A DNA stretch of 35,576 nt from Microcystis aeruginosa Ma_MB_S_20031200_S102 (GCA_007095845.1 SFBI01000136.1:1-35576), one strand, 5' to 3'; counted from the stretch's first letter, positions 24,646 to 34,642 are shown. Notes: generated from the sequence alone by a model not told the origin. Translations and numbers: made by a program.

Positions 24646-24981
24646 ATGGCAACATTTACAGAAAACGACCTCAAAGAATTAAAAGACTTTATTGTAGGAC
24701 AATTCAAAGAAGTTAATAGCAAAATAGACAAGTCATCTGAACAACTTAATGGCAAAATAGACAGATTATCTGAACAACTTAATAGCAAAATAGACAAGCT
24801 ATCTGAAGAAGTGAATAACTTAAGAGTTGACATAGCAAATATTAAAGGAGAATTAACAGGTGTGAATAAACGACTAGATAACTTGGAATTTACTAATCGA
24901 ACCATCTTTGTTGCCATTGTTACTGCACTAATGGCAGGATTAGTTAAGTTATTTTTCCCAAATTTTCCTACTAATCCTTAA
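24646..24981 (+). CDS. Small coiled-coil protein with a C-terminal membrane anchor
   Basis: A 111-residue protein. About 20-80 is a heptad coiled coil with repeated EQLNxKIDxLSE units. About 86-104 (TIFVAIVTALMAGLVKLFF) is a membrane segment near the C-terminus. It begins 70 bases after the TPR-CHAT stop, with a GGAG ribosome site. Function unknown; it may be a membrane partner of the CHAT protein. The coiled-coil units repeat in the DNA too, so the number may vary between strains. Confidence 0.6.
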   Translation: MATFTENDLKELKDFIVGQFKEVNSKIDKSSEQLNGKIDRLSEQLNSKIDKLSEEVNNLRVDIANIKGELTGVNKRLDNLEFTNRTIFVAIVTALMAGLVKLFFPNFPTNP

Positions 24982-24996
24982 CTGTGATTCAAAAAG

Positions 24997-25025
24997 AAAA
25001 CGGGTTTTTTGAAAAAACCCGTTTT
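24997..25025. terminator. Strong hairpin between the convergent coiled-coil gene and ureC
   Basis: A nearly perfect hairpin AAAACGGGTTTTTT / AAAAAACCCGTTTT with a G centre, and a T-run within each arm. It could end transcripts from both sides. The same sequence family occurs at 11796-11861. Confidence 0.6.
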
Positions 25026-25037
25026 CTGAAATCGAAT

Positions 25038-26747
25038 TCAAAATAGGAAATAGCGTTGGGCCATGGGTAAAACCGTAGCCGGTTCACAGATTAATAATTC
25101 CCCGTCAGCACGCACTTCGTAGGTTTCGGGATTAACTTCCATGCGCGGTAAAGCGTCATTTAGCTTCATACTAGCCTTACTGATATTGCGCGTATTCGAC
25201 ACTGCCACGGCGGTTTTTTTCAGCTTTAACTTCTCAGGAATGCCCGCTTTCATAGCATATTTAGAAACAAATGTCAAGGAAATTTTGGCGATCGCACCGC
25301 CAAAAGAGGCAAACATGGGACGCATATAAACCGGTTGGGGTGTGGGAATACTGGCATTAGCATCGCCCATTTGCGCCCAGGCGATTAAACCGCCTTTCAG
25401 GACAATTTCCGGTTTTACGCCAAAAAATGCCGGTTTCCAGAGAACCAAATCGGCTAATTTGCCCACCTCGATGGAACCGACATAATCGGAGACACCATGG
25501 GTAATAGCAGGATTAATCGTATATTTAGCAATATATCGTCTTGCCCGCAGATTATCATTCTCTCCCGTTTCCCCGGTCAGTCTGCCTCGTTGTACCCGCA
25601 TTTTGTGGGCAGTTTGCCAAGTGCGGATAATTACTTCTCCCACCCGTCCCATCGCTTGAGAATCGGAGGAAATGATACTAAAAGCCCCTAAATCGTGGAG
25701 AATATCCTCGGCGGCAATAGTTTCCCGGCGGATGCGGGATTCGGCAAAGGCCACATCTTCGGGAATACTCCGGTCTAAATGATGACAAACCATCAACATA
25801 TCAAGGTGTTCCTCTAAGGTATTCGTCGTATAGGGACGGGTGGGATTAGTAGAGGAGGGTAAAACGTTAATTTCCCCGCAAACCTTGATAATATCGGGAG
25901 CATGACCACCGCCGGCCCCTTCCGTGTGGTAGGTGTGAATGACGCGATTTTTAAAAGCGGCGATAGTGGCCTCAACAAAACCGGCCTCATTGAGAGTATC
26001 GGTATGAATCGCCACCTGCACATCGTACTTATCGGCCACGCTTAAACAGGTATCAATGGCTGCCGGAGTGGTTCCCCAATCTTCATGGAGTTTTAAGCCA
26101 ATTACCCCCGCTTTTACCTGTTCCGCTAGTCCTTCCGGCTGACTGCTATTGCCTTTACCCAAAAAACCCAAATTCATCGGGAAAGCTTCGGCGGCCTCTA
26201 GCATTCGATAGATGTTCCATTCTCCCGGGGTGCAGGTGGTGGCATTAGTTCCCGTCGCCGGTCCGGTCCCGCCACCAATCATCGTGGTAATCCCCGACGC
26301 AATCGCTGTCTCAATTTGTTGGGGACAGATAAAATGAATATGGGCATCAATCCCCCCTGCTGTCAAAATCATCCCTTCCCCGGCTAATGCCTCGGTAGCA
26401 GGACCGATAATAATATCGACGTTATCTTGAATGTGAGGATTGCCCGCTTTACCAATTTTATAAATTTTGCCGTCTTTAATGCCCACATCGGCTTTAACGA
26501 TGCCCCACCAGTCGAGAATTAGGGCATTAGTAATCACCAAATCCACCGCCCCATCTTCCCTAGAAATGGGGGATTGGCCCATACCATCGCGAATTACTTT
26601 ACCGCCGCCGAATTTTACCTCATCGCCGTAGGTGGTGAAATCTTTTTCGACTTCGATAAATAATTCCGTGTCCGCCAGGCGAACTTTATCTCCGACGGTG
26701 GGGCCGTAGGTTTCTGCATAGGTGCGGCGATCGATGCGATAATTCAT
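25038..26747 (-). CDS. ureC: Urease subunit alpha
   Basis: The 569-residue catalytic subunit of urease, splitting urea to ammonia and carbamate at a dinickel site. Metal ligands match those of Klebsiella urease with a two-residue shift: His136, His138, carbamylated Lys219 (GLKLHEDW), His248, His274 and Asp362. The flap is MVCHHLD (Cys321, His322). All catalytic residues are intact. I start at the ATG at 26747 ([20 protein letters not shown]), the usual urease alpha N-terminus; the in-frame extension of 17 codons upstream is not needed. Cyanobacterial urease genes are often scattered, so its isolation is normal. Confidence 0.96.
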   Translation of the reverse strand: MNYRIDRRTYAETYGPTVGDKVRLADTELFIEVEKDFTTYGDEVKFGGGKVIRDGMGQSPISREDGAVDLVITNALILDWWGIVKADVGIKDGKIYKIGKAGNPHIQDNVDIIIGPATEALAGEGMILTAGGIDAHIHFICPQQIETAIASGITTMIGGGTGPATGTNATTCTPGEWNIYRMLEAAEAFPMNLGFLGKGNSSQPEGLAEQVKAGVIGLKLHEDWGTTPAAIDTCLSVADKYDVQVAIHTDTLNEAGFVEATIAAFKNRVIHTYHTEGAGGGHAPDIIKVCGEINVLPSSTNPTRPYTTNTLEEHLDMLMVCHHLDRSIPEDVAFAESRIRRETIAAEDILHDLGAFSIISSDSQAMGRVGEVIIRTWQTAHKMRVQRGRLTGETGENDNLRARRYIAKYTINPAITHGVSDYVGSIEVGKLADLVLWKPAFFGVKPEIVLKGGLIAWAQMGDANASIPTPQPVYMRPMFASFGGAIAKISLTFVSKYAMKAGIPEKLKLKKTAVAVSNTRNISKASMKLNDALPRMEVNPETYEVRADGELLICEPATVLPMAQRYFLF

Positions 26748-26828
26748 AGGGGGAATTCTTGAAAATCGAGATTGATTATACGATCGATTTTCTGGCAATT
26801 ATCGCTTTTTGGGGATTTTCTTCCATTT

Positions 26829-27725
26829 TTAATCTGGCTCGTTTTCGAGGATTTCTTTGGCTTTCAGTAAAGCTTGGCGATGTTCTTCGGTGACGGTGGG
26901 ATATTTTAAACCGAGGGATTCCAGGGTGTGATAAATAACCGCCCCCACAGCTAAACGGGTAAACCATTTGCGATCGGCCGGGATAATATACCAAGGGGCC
27001 CACTCGGTACTGGTATGATTGAATACCTCCTCGTAGGCTTTCGTGTAATCATCCCAAAAAGCTCTTTCTTTGACATCATTTTCGGAAAACTTCCAATTTT
27101 TTTCGGGGCGATCAATTCTTTCTAAAAATCGTTTTTTCTGTTCTTTTTTAGAAACATTGAGAAAGAATTTCAGAACAATAATCCCATTATTAACCAGATA
27201 TTTTTCAAAATTATTAATCTCCTCAAAACGTCGCTGCCAAACTTTCTTGGTTCTGTCTTCTGGGGGGAGTTTTTGCCGTTCCAATAAATCTTGATGGACG
27301 CGCACGACTAATAATTCTTCGTAGTAGGAACGATTAAAAATACCGATACGACCCCGCTCCGGTAAGGCTTTATAATATCGCCAGAGATAATCGTGGTCTA
27401 GTTCTTCGGCCGAGGGAACTTTAAAGCTAAATACCTGACAGCCTTGGGGATTTAAACCCGACATAACGTGTCTAATCGTACCATCTTTACCCGCCGCATC
27501 CATGGCTTGCAGATTAATTAACAGAGCATAGGTATCCTGGGCATAAAGTTTATCTTGAAACTCGGCCATTTTTTCGATCCCCTGTTGCAGCAGCAGGGTG
27601 GCATCTTCTTTAGTAATGTAGTCTGGCTTAAACCCAGGATCGTAGTCTTTGTGTAGAGAAATTTCTTTACCCGGTGGCACTATTAAGGACTGTAAAAACG
27701 TTTGGCGATCAATTTTGCTGACCAT
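26829..27725 (-). CDS. ppk2: Polyphosphate kinase 2 family (class III-like nucleotide phosphotransferase)
   Basis: A 298-residue PPK2 enzyme. The P-loop is MDAAGKDGT (Lys80) with the following IRHVMSGLNPQGCQV. The Walker B/lid region FNRSYYEELLVVRVH is at about 130-144. The wording resembles class III PPK2 enzymes, which phosphorylate AMP and ADP with polyphosphate; class III and II are hard to tell apart from sequence alone. A GGAG ribosome site is near the ATG. About 80 bases from ureC, on the same strand, but the link need not be functional. Confidence 0.88.
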   Translation of the reverse strand: MVSKIDRQTFLQSLIVPPGKEISLHKDYDPGFKPDYITKEDATLLLQQGIEKMAEFQDKLYAQDTYALLINLQAMDAAGKDGTIRHVMSGLNPQGCQVFSFKVPSAEELDHDYLWRYYKALPERGRIGIFNRSYYEELLVVRVHQDLLERQKLPPEDRTKKVWQRRFEEINNFEKYLVNNGIIVLKFFLNVSKKEQKKRFLERIDRPEKNWKFSENDVKERAFWDDYTKAYEEVFNHTSTEWAPWYIIPADRKWFTRLAVGAVIYHTLESLGLKYPTVTEEHRQALLKAKEILENEPD

Positions 27726-28080
27726 GCTCTTCTCCTTGATTGTTTTGACCCCTAAAAGTACATTGTAGCACTTTTGCTCGGAAAATACCTAACTCTTGAA
27801 CTGGCAAGCCAGGGATGAACTGGCAGCAATGACCTAGAAACAAGTATATTTAAATAGCTGTCAGTCCCTAAGCAAAATTAATTACACATCTAAGCTGTCA
27901 ACCGTCTATCAGTTATCAGTTATCAGTTATCAGTTATCAGTAGGAAAATAGAATATTAAGTGAGCAGTATTACGGCAGTTATCTTAATGGTGAGGTGCGA
28001 AGTTTTCGTTTTGGGGAGTAAGTGGTCGATGTCAAAGTAGGTTACACTTTATCTTGATGAGAAATGCTGTAGGTGTATTT
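27726..28080. other. Non-coding gap with heptamer repeats
   Basis: About 355 bases without a gene. Contains five 7-bp units of AGTTATC at 27907-27941 and otherwise A/T-rich DNA between the ATPase/TOPRIM pair and ppk2. Confidence 0.5.
27907..27941. repeat. Heptamer tandem repeat (AGTTATC)n
   Basis: Five 7-bp units of TCAGTTA/AGTTATC. Such units also occur as single copies in the A/T-rich parts elsewhere in the window (for example near 34415). Confidence 0.8.
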
Positions 28081-28797
28081 TTACTGTAAAAAAAGATTGA
28101 TTGCATCAATAAGCTGCTTGAGTTGTTTGATCTTTTCAACTAGATGCAAATATATAAACTCATAATCTAGGAGACTAGCTATTTCTTCCACAGTCCTTTC
28201 GCTTTTATCATAGCTTCGTTGTATTAATTGATAAATACTGTCCAACACTTGACTAGGATGTGGTATTTGTTCTACATCTAGGGCATTTAGATCGAAACCT
28301 AAATTATCTAGAATAAACTTAGATGTTAAACAACTATCTATTTTAGTCAGAAAACTGTATTCACCTAAAAACCAAGCTTCAATTTCCATAATCACTAAAA
28401 TCATCGAAATGGGAATTCCCTTGTTCTGAAGTAAAGGTTTTAAAAATCCTTTAATGCCATTTTCTACCTTAGTTCTATTTTCTAGAGGTTCGGGATATAA
28501 ATCTCGTAAACCTAAAATTTTTTCATAACCCTTATCAGTTAAACTATCATGTTGTTTTTTTATATCGGAAAGTACATGAGAATCACATCCGCAATCGTAC
28601 AAAAGAACAAAGAAAGGAGCAACTTCGATAGAATTTGATTTTAGCGGTTCAATTTTGCGATTAGCTTTATCCCCGCGCACTTGATAAACTTCCACAGAAA
28701 CTTTTTTGTATCCTGAAATTTCTTGAAGTAACCTGGTTATCAATATTCTTTCGGTCTGTCCTTCCACAAAAATCGCTAGTTTTTTCTGTAACATCAA
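28081..28797 (-). CDS. TOPRIM-like protein (DUF4276 type), partner of the ATPase
   Basis: A 238-residue protein of the DUF4276/TOPRIM-like class. The N-terminal motif IFVEGQTER contains Glu12, and the second acidic cluster is LLYDCGCDSH (Asp68, Asp72). A later MEIEAWFLGE gives Glu138 and Glu140. TOPRIM domains act as nucleases, and in anti-phage systems a TOPRIM effector is often controlled by an ATPase. The ATG overlaps the ATPase stop by four bases, so the pair is translationally coupled. The C-terminal half is helical and not recognised. Confidence 0.75.
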   Translation of the reverse strand: MMLQKKLAIFVEGQTERILITRLLQEISGYKKVSVEVYQVRGDKANRKIEPLKSNSIEVAPFFVLLYDCGCDSHVLSDIKKQHDSLTDKGYEKILGLRDLYPEPLENRTKVENGIKGFLKPLLQNKGIPISMILVIMEIEAWFLGEYSFLTKIDSCLTSKFILDNLGFDLNALDVEQIPHPSQVLDSIYQLIQRSYDKSERTVEEIASLLDYEFIYLHLVEKIKQLKQLIDAINLFLQ

Positions 28798-29990
28798 TCT
28801 ATCACCTCCTCTGAATTAGGTTCCTGCAAGTAGTATTCACTAGCAAAAAAATCAAAGTTATTCAGTCCAATATGTTTAAACTGTTCAAATTGTTCGGGAG
28901 AATTAGCATAGTTATGTAATTTAGCGACTCCGGGTTGTCGTTCGATAACTGACCAATACTCAAGAGGAACACCATTCATGATATTCTCATCGTTAGTGGT
29001 CATGATAAGTTGCACTAAGCCTGTTTTCGCCTTCTCAATTAAAAGTTTAATTATAGCTGAAGATCGTTGAAAATCCAAACCCTCCCCGATATCATCAATA
29101 ATAATACAACTAGGCTGATCTGACAAAATAGCGTAATTAATCTGAATAAATAATGATAAAGCTCTGAACATTCCTTGAGATATTTCCGATTGTTCCGTGA
29201 CAGACTTTAACCCATCTTCTTGCACATACAAAAACTTGGGTAAATTGTCTGAATCCTCGTCTAAATTTTCAGGAGGCGAAATATTAGACTTGAAAAAACT
29301 CGGTACTTTAGTTTCTATCTTTGCAATTTGATAACCGATTCCATTCATATCGTCAATAATTCTTTGAGTGAATGCATTATGATGTTCTCGTTTTCCCAGC
29401 ACAAATATTTCAACAACATAATCAGAATCTTTAGTATCTGTTTTAGCTTTTAATAATTCTGTTGTTGGGGGCAATTTAGCTAGGGTATATTTTCCCAGTT
29501 GTGTTCCAAATTCATAGAATCTTAGAGAGCTAGACCATTTATAAATATCTTCCAAGAAAGGGTGTTGGATATTATCTCGACGCTTGACTACTGCTAATTC
29601 TGTTTTAGGTGTTTGAAAGCGAATATACTGATTAAGTTCTTGGGCAAAAATTTTACCTTCTCCCGACTCATTTCTTTCTAAAAGTTGCTGACTACCAATA
29701 ATTAACCTTTCTTGGAGAACTTCTCCATTTTCTAATTCTAGAAAATATTCTGTTTCACAATTTGTGGTGCAATCAAAAAATAAATGCCATGTACGTTTTC
29801 TAAACAATTGATCGATTTTTTCACTTCCAGATAATAGTTCTGATAGCTTATATATACTTTTGACAATTCTTGATTTTCCACTGGCATTTTTACCAACGAT
29901 TAAATTAATATTGCCTAACTGACATCCATCAATTCGCCATTCATTGGGGTTGCCTCGATTATAAATATATTCAAATTGGTCTAATTTCAT
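28794..29990 (-). CDS. AAA/ABC-type ATPase (OLD-like, PARIS AriA-like)
   Basis: A 398-residue ABC-family ATPase of the OLD/RecF-like group. Walker A is GKNASGKS (residues 33-40), the signature is EISQGMFRALSL (near 270), and Walker B is IIIDDIGEGLD (Asp299-Asp300, Glu303). A later MTTND segment is in the place of the switch region. There is no TOPRIM domain inside it; that function is in the downstream gene. The ATG at 29990 has an AAGGAG site. About 70 bases after the acnB stop. Similar paired layouts are seen in PARIS and related defence systems. Confidence 0.85.
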   Translation of the reverse strand: MKLDQFEYIYNRGNPNEWRIDGCQLGNINLIVGKNASGKSRIVKSIYKLSELLSGSEKIDQLFRKRTWHLFFDCTTNCETEYFLELENGEVLQERLIIGSQQLLERNESGEGKIFAQELNQYIRFQTPKTELAVVKRRDNIQHPFLEDIYKWSSSLRFYEFGTQLGKYTLAKLPPTTELLKAKTDTKDSDYVVEIFVLGKREHHNAFTQRIIDDMNGIGYQIAKIETKVPSFFKSNISPPENLDEDSDNLPKFLYVQEDGLKSVTEQSEISQGMFRALSLFIQINYAILSDQPSCIIIDDIGEGLDFQRSSAIIKLLIEKAKTGLVQLIMTTNDENIMNGVPLEYWSVIERQPGVAKLHNYANSPEQFEQFKHIGLNNFDFFASEYYLQEPNSEEVID

Positions 29991-30060
29991 GATTTTAATC
30001 TCCTTGGTTACAAAAATCGTCAATAAGGTGAGCTTTTCATAGCTCACCCTCAACTTCATA

Positions 30061-32670
30061 CTAACTCAAAACACCAGAAGGAATCCCTAGTATATCCTCA
30101 ATCTTAGGTAAATCTTCTAGGGGAATTACCCGGCCTTCATCCTCAAAACCAGCGATTTCATTAAAGTTCAAATAGCGGTATAAATCGCCAGCAAAAGGAT
30201 TAATTTTCTCGGTGACAATTGCCAGGTATTCATCAACGGTGGGAATGCGTCCCAGCAGCGCACAAACTGCCGCTAATTCAGCGGAACCGAGATAGACTCG
30301 CGCATCTTTTCCCATGCGATTATTGAAGTTACGAGTCGAGGTAGAAAATACCGTCGCTCTGTCTTCAACCCGCGCTTGATTACCCATACAAAGGGAACAT
30401 CCCGGCATCTCAGTACGGGCCCCAGAAGCGGCAAAAATGCCATACATTCCCTCATCGCGCAATTGTTTTTCATCCATGCGGGTGGGGGGACAAATCCACA
30501 GTTTAGCCTTAGCAACTCCTGCTCCTTCTAATATCTTAGCAGCGGCGCGATAATGACCAATATTAGTCATACAAGAACCGATGAACACCTCATCGATTTT
30601 ATCCCCGGAGCATTCCGACATTAACTTGATATTATCGGGGTCATTGGGTGCAGCAACAATTGGTTCTTTAATCTCGCTTAAGTTGACGGTGATAATATCC
30701 GCATATTCCGCATCCTTATCCGCCTCCATCAGGACAGGATTAGCTAACCATTGTTCCATTTTTGCTACCCGACGTAGGATAGTTTTGGCATCACTATAAC
30801 CCCGGGCCGCCATATTTTTTAACAGGGCCACATTAGAGCGTAAATATTCCGCCACTGTCTCGGTACTTAACTTAATCGTACAACCAGCACAGGAACGTTC
30901 CGCCGTGGCATCGGTTAACTCAAAAGCCTGTTCTAATTTCAAATCTGGCAGCCCTTCCATCTCCATAATACGACCGTTAAAAACATTTTTTTTGTTCTGT
31001 TTTTCTACGGTTAATTTGCCTTCTTGCATGGCAACGTAGGGAATGGCATTAACAATATCGCGCAGAGTTACACCGGGTTGTAATTCCCCCGTAAAACGCA
31101 CTAAAACCGATTCCGGCATATCCAAAGGCATTACTCCCAAAGCGGCGGCAAATGCCACTAAACCCGACCCCGCAGGAAAGGAAATTCCCAGGGGAAAACG
31201 AGTATGAGAATCGCCTCCAGTCCCCACCGTATCCGGCAATAACATCCGATTTAACCAGGAGTGAATAATGCCATCTCCCGGACGTAAAGCCACCCCACCC
31301 CGGGTAGAGAAAAAGTCCGGTAATTGGTGATGAGTTTGAATATCAACCGGTTTGGGATAGGCTGCCGTGTGACAAAAACTCTGCATGACTAAATCAGCGC
31401 TAAAACCTAAACAGGCTAACTCTTTTAACTCGTCTCTGGTCATCGGTCCGGTGGTATCCTGAGACCCTACCGTAGTCATAATCGGGTCACAGGAAGTACC
31501 CGGCCGCACCCCGGGTAAACCGCAAGCTTTGCCGACCATTTTTTGCGCGAGGGTGTAACCTTTACCCGTGTCATTAGGCATAGTGGGACGGGTAAATAGG
31601 GTACTAGCCTCAAGTCCCAAAGCGTGACGGGTTTTATCGGTGAGACTGCGACCGATTAATAAGGGAATACGACCGCCGGCCCGCACTTCATCCAGAATTG
31701 TCTCAGGTTTGAGGCTAAAAGTGCTAATAGTTGCGCCCGCTTCGTTGGTGATTTTGCCTTCGTAGGGATAAATTTTAATCACATCCCCCGTGTTCATTTG
31801 GCTAACATCGCATTCAATCGGTAAAGCGCCGGAATCCTCGGCAGTATTAAAGAAGATAGGGGCGATTTTACTGCCTAAAATATAGCCACCAGCACGTTTA
31901 TTAGGCACAAAGGGAATATCATCGCCAATATGCCAGAGAACCGAGTTAATCGCCGATTTTCGGCTGGAACCAGTCCCAACCACATCCCCCACATAGGCGA
32001 CCGGATGACCTAATTTTTTCAATTCGGCAATGGTTTCTAAGGACCCGGGTTGACGGGTTTCTAACATGACCAAAGCATGGAGGGGAATATCGGGCCGGGT
32101 GGTGGCATGGGGAGCAGGAGATAGGTCATCTGTATTGGTTTCTCCGGGGACTTTGAAGACGGTGACGGTAATTTCTTTAGCAAGTTTCGGTTTAGCGATA
32201 AACCAAGCGCCATTGGCCCAAGCATCGATAACCTGTTTAGCATAGGGATTGGTGTCGGATAATTCCAAAACCTCGTTAAATGCGTCGAATACCAGCAGGG
32301 TTTTACTTAAAGCGCTGGCAGCGGCAGCGGCGATATTAATATCTCTGGATTTCAGCAGTCCAATCAGAGAATGAACGTTATAACCACCGACCATGGTTCC
32401 CAGTAAGCTAACCGCACCCTGAGCGGAGATAACGCTAGATTTTATTTCACCTTTGGCAATTCCTGTTAAAAATCCTGCTTTAACGTAGGCCGCTTCATCA
32501 ACTCCGGGGGGAACACGGTCACGCAGCAGGGTCAGCAATTCTCCCTTGAGTTCTTCGGACGGATTTTTGAGTATTTCGCATAATTCCGCCGTTTGTTGAG
32601 CATTGAGGGGAAGGGGAGGGATACCTAATTTCGCTCGGTCGGCAACGTGCTGATGATACGCTTCTAACAT
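30061..32670 (-). CDS. acnB: Aconitate hydratase B
   Basis: The 869-residue bifunctional aconitase/2-methylisocitrate dehydratase, interconverting citrate and isocitrate with a [4Fe-4S] cluster. Cluster cysteines are Cys700 in [11 protein letters not shown], and Cys758 and Cys761 in [11 protein letters not shown]. The N-terminal HEAT-like domain of AcnB is present (first 150 residues). Length and order match AcnB, not AcnA. AGGAG lies upstream of the ATG at 32670. It works in the open cyanobacterial citric acid cycle supplying 2-oxoglutarate, which signals nitrogen status. The defence-like pair follows it closely. Confidence 0.96.
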   Translation of the reverse strand: MLEAYHQHVADRAKLGIPPLPLNAQQTAELCEILKNPSEELKGELLTLLRDRVPPGVDEAAYVKAGFLTGIAKGEIKSSVISAQGAVSLLGTMVGGYNVHSLIGLLKSRDINIAAAAASALSKTLLVFDAFNEVLELSDTNPYAKQVIDAWANGAWFIAKPKLAKEITVTVFKVPGETNTDDLSPAPHATTRPDIPLHALVMLETRQPGSLETIAELKKLGHPVAYVGDVVGTGSSRKSAINSVLWHIGDDIPFVPNKRAGGYILGSKIAPIFFNTAEDSGALPIECDVSQMNTGDVIKIYPYEGKITNEAGATISTFSLKPETILDEVRAGGRIPLLIGRSLTDKTRHALGLEASTLFTRPTMPNDTGKGYTLAQKMVGKACGLPGVRPGTSCDPIMTTVGSQDTTGPMTRDELKELACLGFSADLVMQSFCHTAAYPKPVDIQTHHQLPDFFSTRGGVALRPGDGIIHSWLNRMLLPDTVGTGGDSHTRFPLGISFPAGSGLVAFAAALGVMPLDMPESVLVRFTGELQPGVTLRDIVNAIPYVAMQEGKLTVEKQNKKNVFNGRIMEMEGLPDLKLEQAFELTDATAERSCAGCTIKLSTETVAEYLRSNVALLKNMAARGYSDAKTILRRVAKMEQWLANPVLMEADKDAEYADIITVNLSEIKEPIVAAPNDPDNIKLMSECSGDKIDEVFIGSCMTNIGHYRAAAKILEGAGVAKAKLWICPPTRMDEKQLRDEGMYGIFAASGARTEMPGCSLCMGNQARVEDRATVFSTSTRNFNNRMGKDARVYLGSAELAAVCALLGRIPTVDEYLAIVTEKINPFAGDLYRYLNFNEIAGFEDEGRVIPLEDLPKIEDILGIPSGVLS

Positions 32671-32829
32671 AGGTCTATTTTCTCCTAGTCTTCACTTGTG
32701 ACGGTTTCTTCCTAGGTTACTGGATTTTTGCTAGTCTCGGAATTTCTAGGTTAGCGAGACATGACTTTGCTGTGTGACTTCCATAAAATGAGAAAATAGC
32801 GATCGATTGACTATATTGAGGCGTAGATA
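32671..32829. promoter_or_regulatory. Divergent promoter region between acnB and deoC
   Basis: The 159 bases between oppositely directed genes must hold both promoters. I see no recognised operator. GAGG lies upstream of the deoC ATG. Confidence 0.35.
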
Positions 32830-33507
32830 ATGGCTATCACCGATTCTGATCTAGATTTAGCACAATATATCGACCATTCTCTCCTCGTCCCCACCGCCAC
32901 CAGTGAACAATTAGAGGCCTACTGTCAACAGGCTGATCAATATCATTTTCCCACCGTCTGCGTTTATCCCGCTGCCGTTAAACAAGCTGTGCAGTTACTC
33001 CACGGCAAAAAAACTTTAGTTTCTACCGTGATTGGTTTTCCCACAGGGGCCACTACCTCCGCTGTTAAACGTTATGAGGCTTTAGAAGCCGTAGATAATG
33101 GTGCTAAGGAGTTAGAGGTGGTTATTAATCTCGGTTGGCTAAAAGATGGGAAATCTGAGGAATTATTCCAAGAAATCGCTAGTATTTGTCAGGAAACCAG
33201 CCAGACGGTAAAAGCGATTCTGGAAACCTCGCAACTGACGGACACCGAGAAACGTTTAGCGGCAGAAATTTGCATGGATGCAGGAGTGAGTTATCTAAAA
33301 ACCAGTACCGGCTGGTTTGGAGGAGCAACGGTTAGCGATGTCAAGTTTCTCAAGGAAATTAGCAAAGGCCGGGTAGGAATTAAAGCATCCGGCGGAATTC
33401 GCACCATTGAACAAGCAATCGCTCTTATCCAGGCCGGGGCCACCCGTCTGGGGACTTCTCGCGGTGTCGATTTAGTCCGTCAGCAAAAAGCTGCTTTTGA
33501 GGAGTAA
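32830..33507 (+). CDS. deoC: Deoxyribose-phosphate aldolase
   Basis: A 225-residue class I aldolase that splits 2-deoxyribose 5-phosphate to acetaldehyde and glyceraldehyde 3-phosphate. The Schiff-base lysine is Lys157 in YLKTSTGW; the second lysine is Lys185 in [10 protein letters not shown]. The strand ELEVVINLG has Glu96 where E. coli has the catalytic Asp102, a conservative change. It ends before a block of G/T-rich tandem repeats. Confidence 0.94.
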   Translation: MAITDSDLDLAQYIDHSLLVPTATSEQLEAYCQQADQYHFPTVCVYPAAVKQAVQLLHGKKTLVSTVIGFPTGATTSAVKRYEALEAVDNGAKELEVVINLGWLKDGKSEELFQEIASICQETSQTVKAILETSQLTDTEKRLAAEICMDAGVSYLKTSTGWFGGATVSDVKFLKEISKGRVGIKASGGIRTIEQAIALIQAGATRLGTSRGVDLVRQQKAAFEE

Positions 33508-33654
33508 TACTAAATCCTGTTTAAAAGGTATAGGAAAGTGGGGTGTGGGGTGTGGGGTGTGGGGTGTGGGGTAGTGGGGAGAATAAATAAAAATAATCTC
33601 CTGTCTCCTGACTCCTGAATCCTGTCTCCTGAATCCTGTCTCCTGACAGCTAAA
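33508..33654. repeat. Tandem repeats between deoC and the HAD gene
   Basis: First a run of 7-bp units GGGGTGT (about 33540-33573), then a block of TCCTGTC/TCCTGAA type units (about 33598-33648). The second block is roughly the reverse complement of the block after the HAD gene (34442-34490), so the gene is flanked by inverted copies. Confidence 0.75.
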
Positions 33655-34443
33655 ATGATGACTGAGAATATAGATAAAAATAAGGAGGTTTATTTGCCGA
33701 TAATTCGCTGTGGTAATCGAGAATTTAGAGATATTCAAGGGATTGTTTTTGATAAGGACGGTACGCTAGAGGATTCGCAGGCTTTCTGGTACGATCGAGC
33801 TATAGCCCGGATACAAGCCATTGAATCGCAAATCCCTGGTTTAGAGTCTTTATTAACCAAAACTTTCGGTATTGGGGCAAATAGTCTCAATCCTGCTGGT
33901 TTAATGGCAGTGGGCAGCCGCAGAGATAATCATATCGTCGCTGCTGGTTGTATTGCTTCCACCGGCCGGGATTGGTTAACGGCTATGGCGATCGCAAAAG
34001 CGGCCTTCCAAGCGGCCGATGAAAAGGTTCCCCCCCGCTTAAATCCCCTCTATCCCCAATGTTTAGAAGTAATTCGTTATCTGCACGCGGCCGGTTTACA
34101 ATTGGCGATTCTTTCCTCCGATACCACAGCACGAGTTGAGCAATTTGTCAAGGAAAATGGCCTATTAAATTATATTAAAATTGTCCGAGGCTGCGATCGA
34201 GGTTTAAGTAAACCCGATCCCTTATTATTACAAGAAACCTGTCAAGCTTTGGGGACTGCCGTGGACAAAACCCTGATGATAGGGGATACTAGGGCCGATT
34301 GGGAAATGGCTAAACAGGCAAAATCAGCAGCTGCGATCGCAATTATTTGGCAACCAGAAACCCATCAAGATTTACAATTAGCTGATGTGGTCATTAGAGA
34401 ACTGACTGCAATCTCAGTTATCAGTTATGATTTTAGCTGTTAG
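33655..34443 (+). CDS. HAD-superfamily hydrolase
   Basis: A 262-residue haloacid-dehalogenase-type phosphatase. Motif I is VFDKDGTLEDS (nucleophile Asp33, acid Asp35), motif II is LAILSSDTT, motif III is GLSKPDPLL, and motif IV is LMIGDTRADWEMA. A cap domain lies between motifs I and II. Substrate unknown; phosphoglycolate phosphatase-like enzymes share this layout. The ATG lies directly at the edge of a repeat block with no good ribosome site, so the start is uncertain by a codon. Confidence 0.85.
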   Translation: MMTENIDKNKEVYLPIIRCGNREFRDIQGIVFDKDGTLEDSQAFWYDRAIARIQAIESQIPGLESLLTKTFGIGANSLNPAGLMAVGSRRDNHIVAAGCIASTGRDWLTAMAIAKAAFQAADEKVPPRLNPLYPQCLEVIRYLHAAGLQLAILSSDTTARVEQFVKENGLLNYIKIVRGCDRGLSKPDPLLLQETCQALGTAVDKTLMIGDTRADWEMAKQAKSAAAIAIIWQPETHQDLQLADVVIRELTAISVISYDFSC

Positions 34444-34642
34444 GAGTCAGGAGACAGGAGATAGGAGATAGGAGATAGGAGTCAGGAGACTATTTTTATT
34501 TGTTTTCCCTGCTCCCTTCTCCCCAATCCCCACTTCATAATTCATAATTCATAATTTATAATTTCCGCTCCCCACTCCCCAATTCATAATTCATAATTTC
34601 CACCTCCCCCCACTACTCTCTCCCCAATTCATAATTCCCTCT
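34444..34642. repeat. Tandem-repeat spacer between the HAD gene and hisG
   Basis: A block of GGAGATA/GGAGTCA units (34442-34490) followed by heptamers of the TTCATAA type (near 34536-34565 and 34581-34600) in C/T-rich sequence. No gene is seen. It ends eight bases or so before the hisG ATG with no clear ribosome site. Confidence 0.75.

Noticed and set aside
25038-26747. Lone ureC as a sign of a broken urease operon
   Set aside because: The gene is complete, and urease genes are often scattered in cyanobacteria.
27907-27941. Possible CRISPR array in the AGTTATC repeats
   Set aside because: Units are seven bases with no spacers, and no cas gene is nearby.
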